Position numbers and translations under genes: made by a program. A stretch of DNA of 7,138 bases, from NCBI GenBank assembly GCA_963991145.1, contig CAXDOZ010000120.1, positions 1 through 7,138 on the forward strand, in the 5' to 3' direction. The DNA is from CAXDOZ01 sp963991145. GTDB taxonomy: Bacteria > Bacteroidota > Bacteroidia > Chitinophagales > JABDMM01. Positions 5,831-7,138 of this stretch are shown here, piece after piece (within the stretch, counting starts at the first letter, position 1; every line of letters begins with the position of its first letter). Below the pieces are notes generated by a model. It did not search any database and had not been told where the DNA came from. It was given only the letters and a program-made list of their open reading frames with translations.

Positions 5831-6896
5831 TTTTTCCTCCAAATAAATTTAAGCGTTTCAGCAACTGGTTGGAACCTTCTCCAAACAAGAATTCGACCAA
5901 TAGTAAGATGAAAGCCGGAAGGAGAAACCATTGGAATTGATCCTCGTGTTCGGTGAAGACTTTCTCTTCTCTCACACCGCCTTCCATTTCTTTGAAATCT
6001 GCCAGCAGCTCATCCGCGTTCAGTGAACTGCTTATGCCAACGTATTTTCCATTGCCTTTCTTCGCAAGGCCTTCCATCATCCCTACATTCAATTTGGTGA
6101 GCACAATGTTCTCATCCGCATCCTTCTTGTACTGCACGTTTCCGTATTTATCCTTAATAGGAATAGGCGCGCCACCTTCCGAGCCGATCCCTGCAGTGTA
6201 TACCGTAATCCCATTTTCAACTGCTTCTGCAATCTGAGCTTCAGTATCTCCTTCGTGATCTTCACCATCGCTGATGACTAACAGGACTTGCGAGCTGCTA
6301 TTGATCTCTCCGGATTCAGGATCGTTTTCTAAAGCGAAGGCATCAATTGCAATTCGCACGGCATCCCCAATAGCTGTTCCCTGAGAAGGGATGTAATCAG
6401 TATCGGCAGCGTTGAGGTCAGTCAATGTGCTGATGTGATTAAGAGTTAATGGAACCTGCTTGTAGGCATTTCCTGCAAAGAGGATCAAACCAATTCTAGA
6501 GCCTTCCAGACCTTCGATCAGCCGACTTGTAAACTGCTTTGCAACACCCAAACGATTTGGAGTAACGTCTTCAGCCAGCATGCTTTTGGAGAGGTCGAGA
6601 GCTATGTAAAGATCGATCCCTGATTGCTCGACGATCTCAATTTTACTCCCGGTTTTGGGATCGGCAATTCCTGTGATCATGAATCCTGCCGCCAGAAGAA
6701 TAAGTATGAATTTCAACCACTGTTTTCCAGAAGAGGACCACGGAGCTAGCCTTTGAATGGCCTTAAGATGAGCAAACTTCCTGATCGCCATTTTCCTGGT
6801 GACCATGTAGAATGCAAAGAGCAGTCCCGTTGCCAGCCATGCTGCCAGAATGTACCAGATCAACTGGTTCCAGTTCGATATGTATTCAAACTCCAT
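5823..6896 (-). CDS. batB: BatB: membrane-anchored von Willebrand A protein
   Basis: A 357-residue VWA-domain protein, near the usual length of the family. Membrane helices lie at about 13-31 and 62-80, then a periplasmic-type VWA domain at about 92-300, then a C-terminal membrane helix at about 322-338. The metal-ion-dependent adhesion site is complete: DLSKS (101-105), Thr174 in SQGTAIGD and the SDGED block (209-213). The domain should therefore bind Mg2+ and a partner protein. A short insertion at about 245-266 (PIKDKYGNVQYKKD) follows GIGSEGG, as commonly seen in BatB. The ATG overlaps the batA stop by 1 nt (TAATG). No clear Shine-Dalgarno precedes it, so re-initiation after batA is likely. 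It is expected to pair with BatA, with the TPR proteins BatC/BatE nearby. Confidence 0.95.
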   Translation of the reverse strand: MEFEYISNWNQLIWYILAAWLATGLLFAFYMVTRKMAIRKFAHLKAIQRLAPWSSSGKQWLKFILILLAAGFMITGIADPKTGSKIEIVEQSGIDLYIALDLSKSMLAEDVTPNRLGVAKQFTSRLIEGLEGSRIGLILFAGNAYKQVPLTLNHISTLTDLNAADTDYIPSQGTAIGDAVRIAIDAFALENDPESGEINSSSQVLLVISDGEDHEGDTEAQIAEAVENGITVYTAGIGSEGGAPIPIKDKYGNVQYKKDADENIVLTKLNVGMMEGLAKKGNGKYVGISSSLNADELLADFKEMEGGVREEKVFTEHEDQFQWFLLPAFILLLVEFLFGEGSNQLLKRLNLFGGKND

Positions 6897-7138
6897 TATG
6901 GAATGCTCTTTAAAATGGTATATCTCAATAAGATCTCCAGGGCAAACAGACCTGCAGCGATCAATGCAAATGGCAGGAATTCCTCTGTGTCTTTTAGAAT
7001 CACCTTACTGTCGATCTTTGTTTTCTCCATCTTGTCAATGGCATCATAGATCTCCTGCAGTCCTTCTTCATTTGTTGCGCGGAAGTACTGTCCGCCGGTC
7101 ATCACAGAGATCTCTTCAAGCAGATCTTCCTGAATCTG
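6896..7138 (-). CDS. batA: BatA, C-terminal end only (cut by window edge)
   Basis: The last 80 codons of a gene entering from the right edge; the frame is open to base 7138, so no start can be given. Visible are the final helices of a VWA domain (EEISVMTGGQYFRATNEEGL, then YDAIDKMEKTKI) followed by a membrane helix (about FLPFALIAAGLFALEILL) and a short end LRYTILKSIP. The TGG-x-YF-RA-T pattern, the KMEKT segment, the C-terminal helix and the position directly before batB identify BatA. The MIDAS residues lie outside the window. Methionine or GTG codons at about 7100-7105 are internal, not starts. Its TAA shares one base with the batB ATG. Confidence 0.9.
   Translation of the reverse strand, partial: QIQEDLLEEISVMTGGQYFRATNEEGLQEIYDAIDKMEKTKIDSKVILKDTEEFLPFALIAAGLFALEILLRYTILKSIP

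Noticed and set aside
5831..5842. TTG start giving a 239-residue BatC
   Set aside because: The TTG overlaps the GGAGG ribosome site that serves the ATG at 5828-5830, and the ATG start gives a normal signal peptide.
1..7138. Defence system, prophage, insertion sequence, CRISPR array or tRNA
   Set aside because: No transposase, integrase, nuclease-effector pair, spaced direct repeats or tRNA-like cloverleaf was seen; the genes form an ordinary chromosomal envelope cluster.

Overview
This window comes from a member of the Bacteroidota, most likely a Flavobacteriia/Cytophagia-type organism. The evidence is a Bat (Bacteroides aerotolerance) gene cluster in the order batA-B-C-D-E, a secreted enzyme ending in a type IX secretion (T9SS) sorting domain, and mostly A-rich leaders without Shine-Dalgarno sequences. 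The genus cannot be named from the sequence.

Layout. From about 2554 to the right edge, the minus strand carries five tightly packed genes: the C-terminal end of batA (cut by the window edge), batB (von Willebrand A, MIDAS intact), batC (TPR plus Gln/Glu-rich tail), batD (large exported protein with one membrane anchor) and batE (TPR, two membrane helices, SH3-like domain). Every junction overlaps (1, 8, 1 and 4 nt), so this is one translationally coupled operon. Its products should form an inner-membrane/periplasmic assembly of VWA and TPR proteins. Its upstream part, where MoxR ATPase and DUF58 genes usually lie, is outside the window. I place the batC and batD starts at ATG codons inside the longest possible frames, which open with less likely TTG codons.

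Between the operon and the next minus-strand gene lies a small plus-strand gene for an 83-residue exported protein of unknown function. It is convergent with batE, and the two stop codons overlap by 4 nt. A 195-bp divergent intergenic region (2111-2305) separates it from the leftmost gene. That region holds inverted repeats and a possible 10-codon upstream ORF, but no convincing promoter.

The leftmost gene (56-2110, minus) encodes a 684-residue secreted 5'-nucleotidase-family metallophosphatase with a C-terminal T9SS sorting domain. It is followed by a strong intrinsic terminator at the left edge. Several canonical metal-ligand histidines of the family are replaced in it; this is the most biochemically interesting point here. 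I found no mobile elements, RNA genes or CRISPR arrays, and no evidence for a wholly new system: the core is a known but poorly understood operon.
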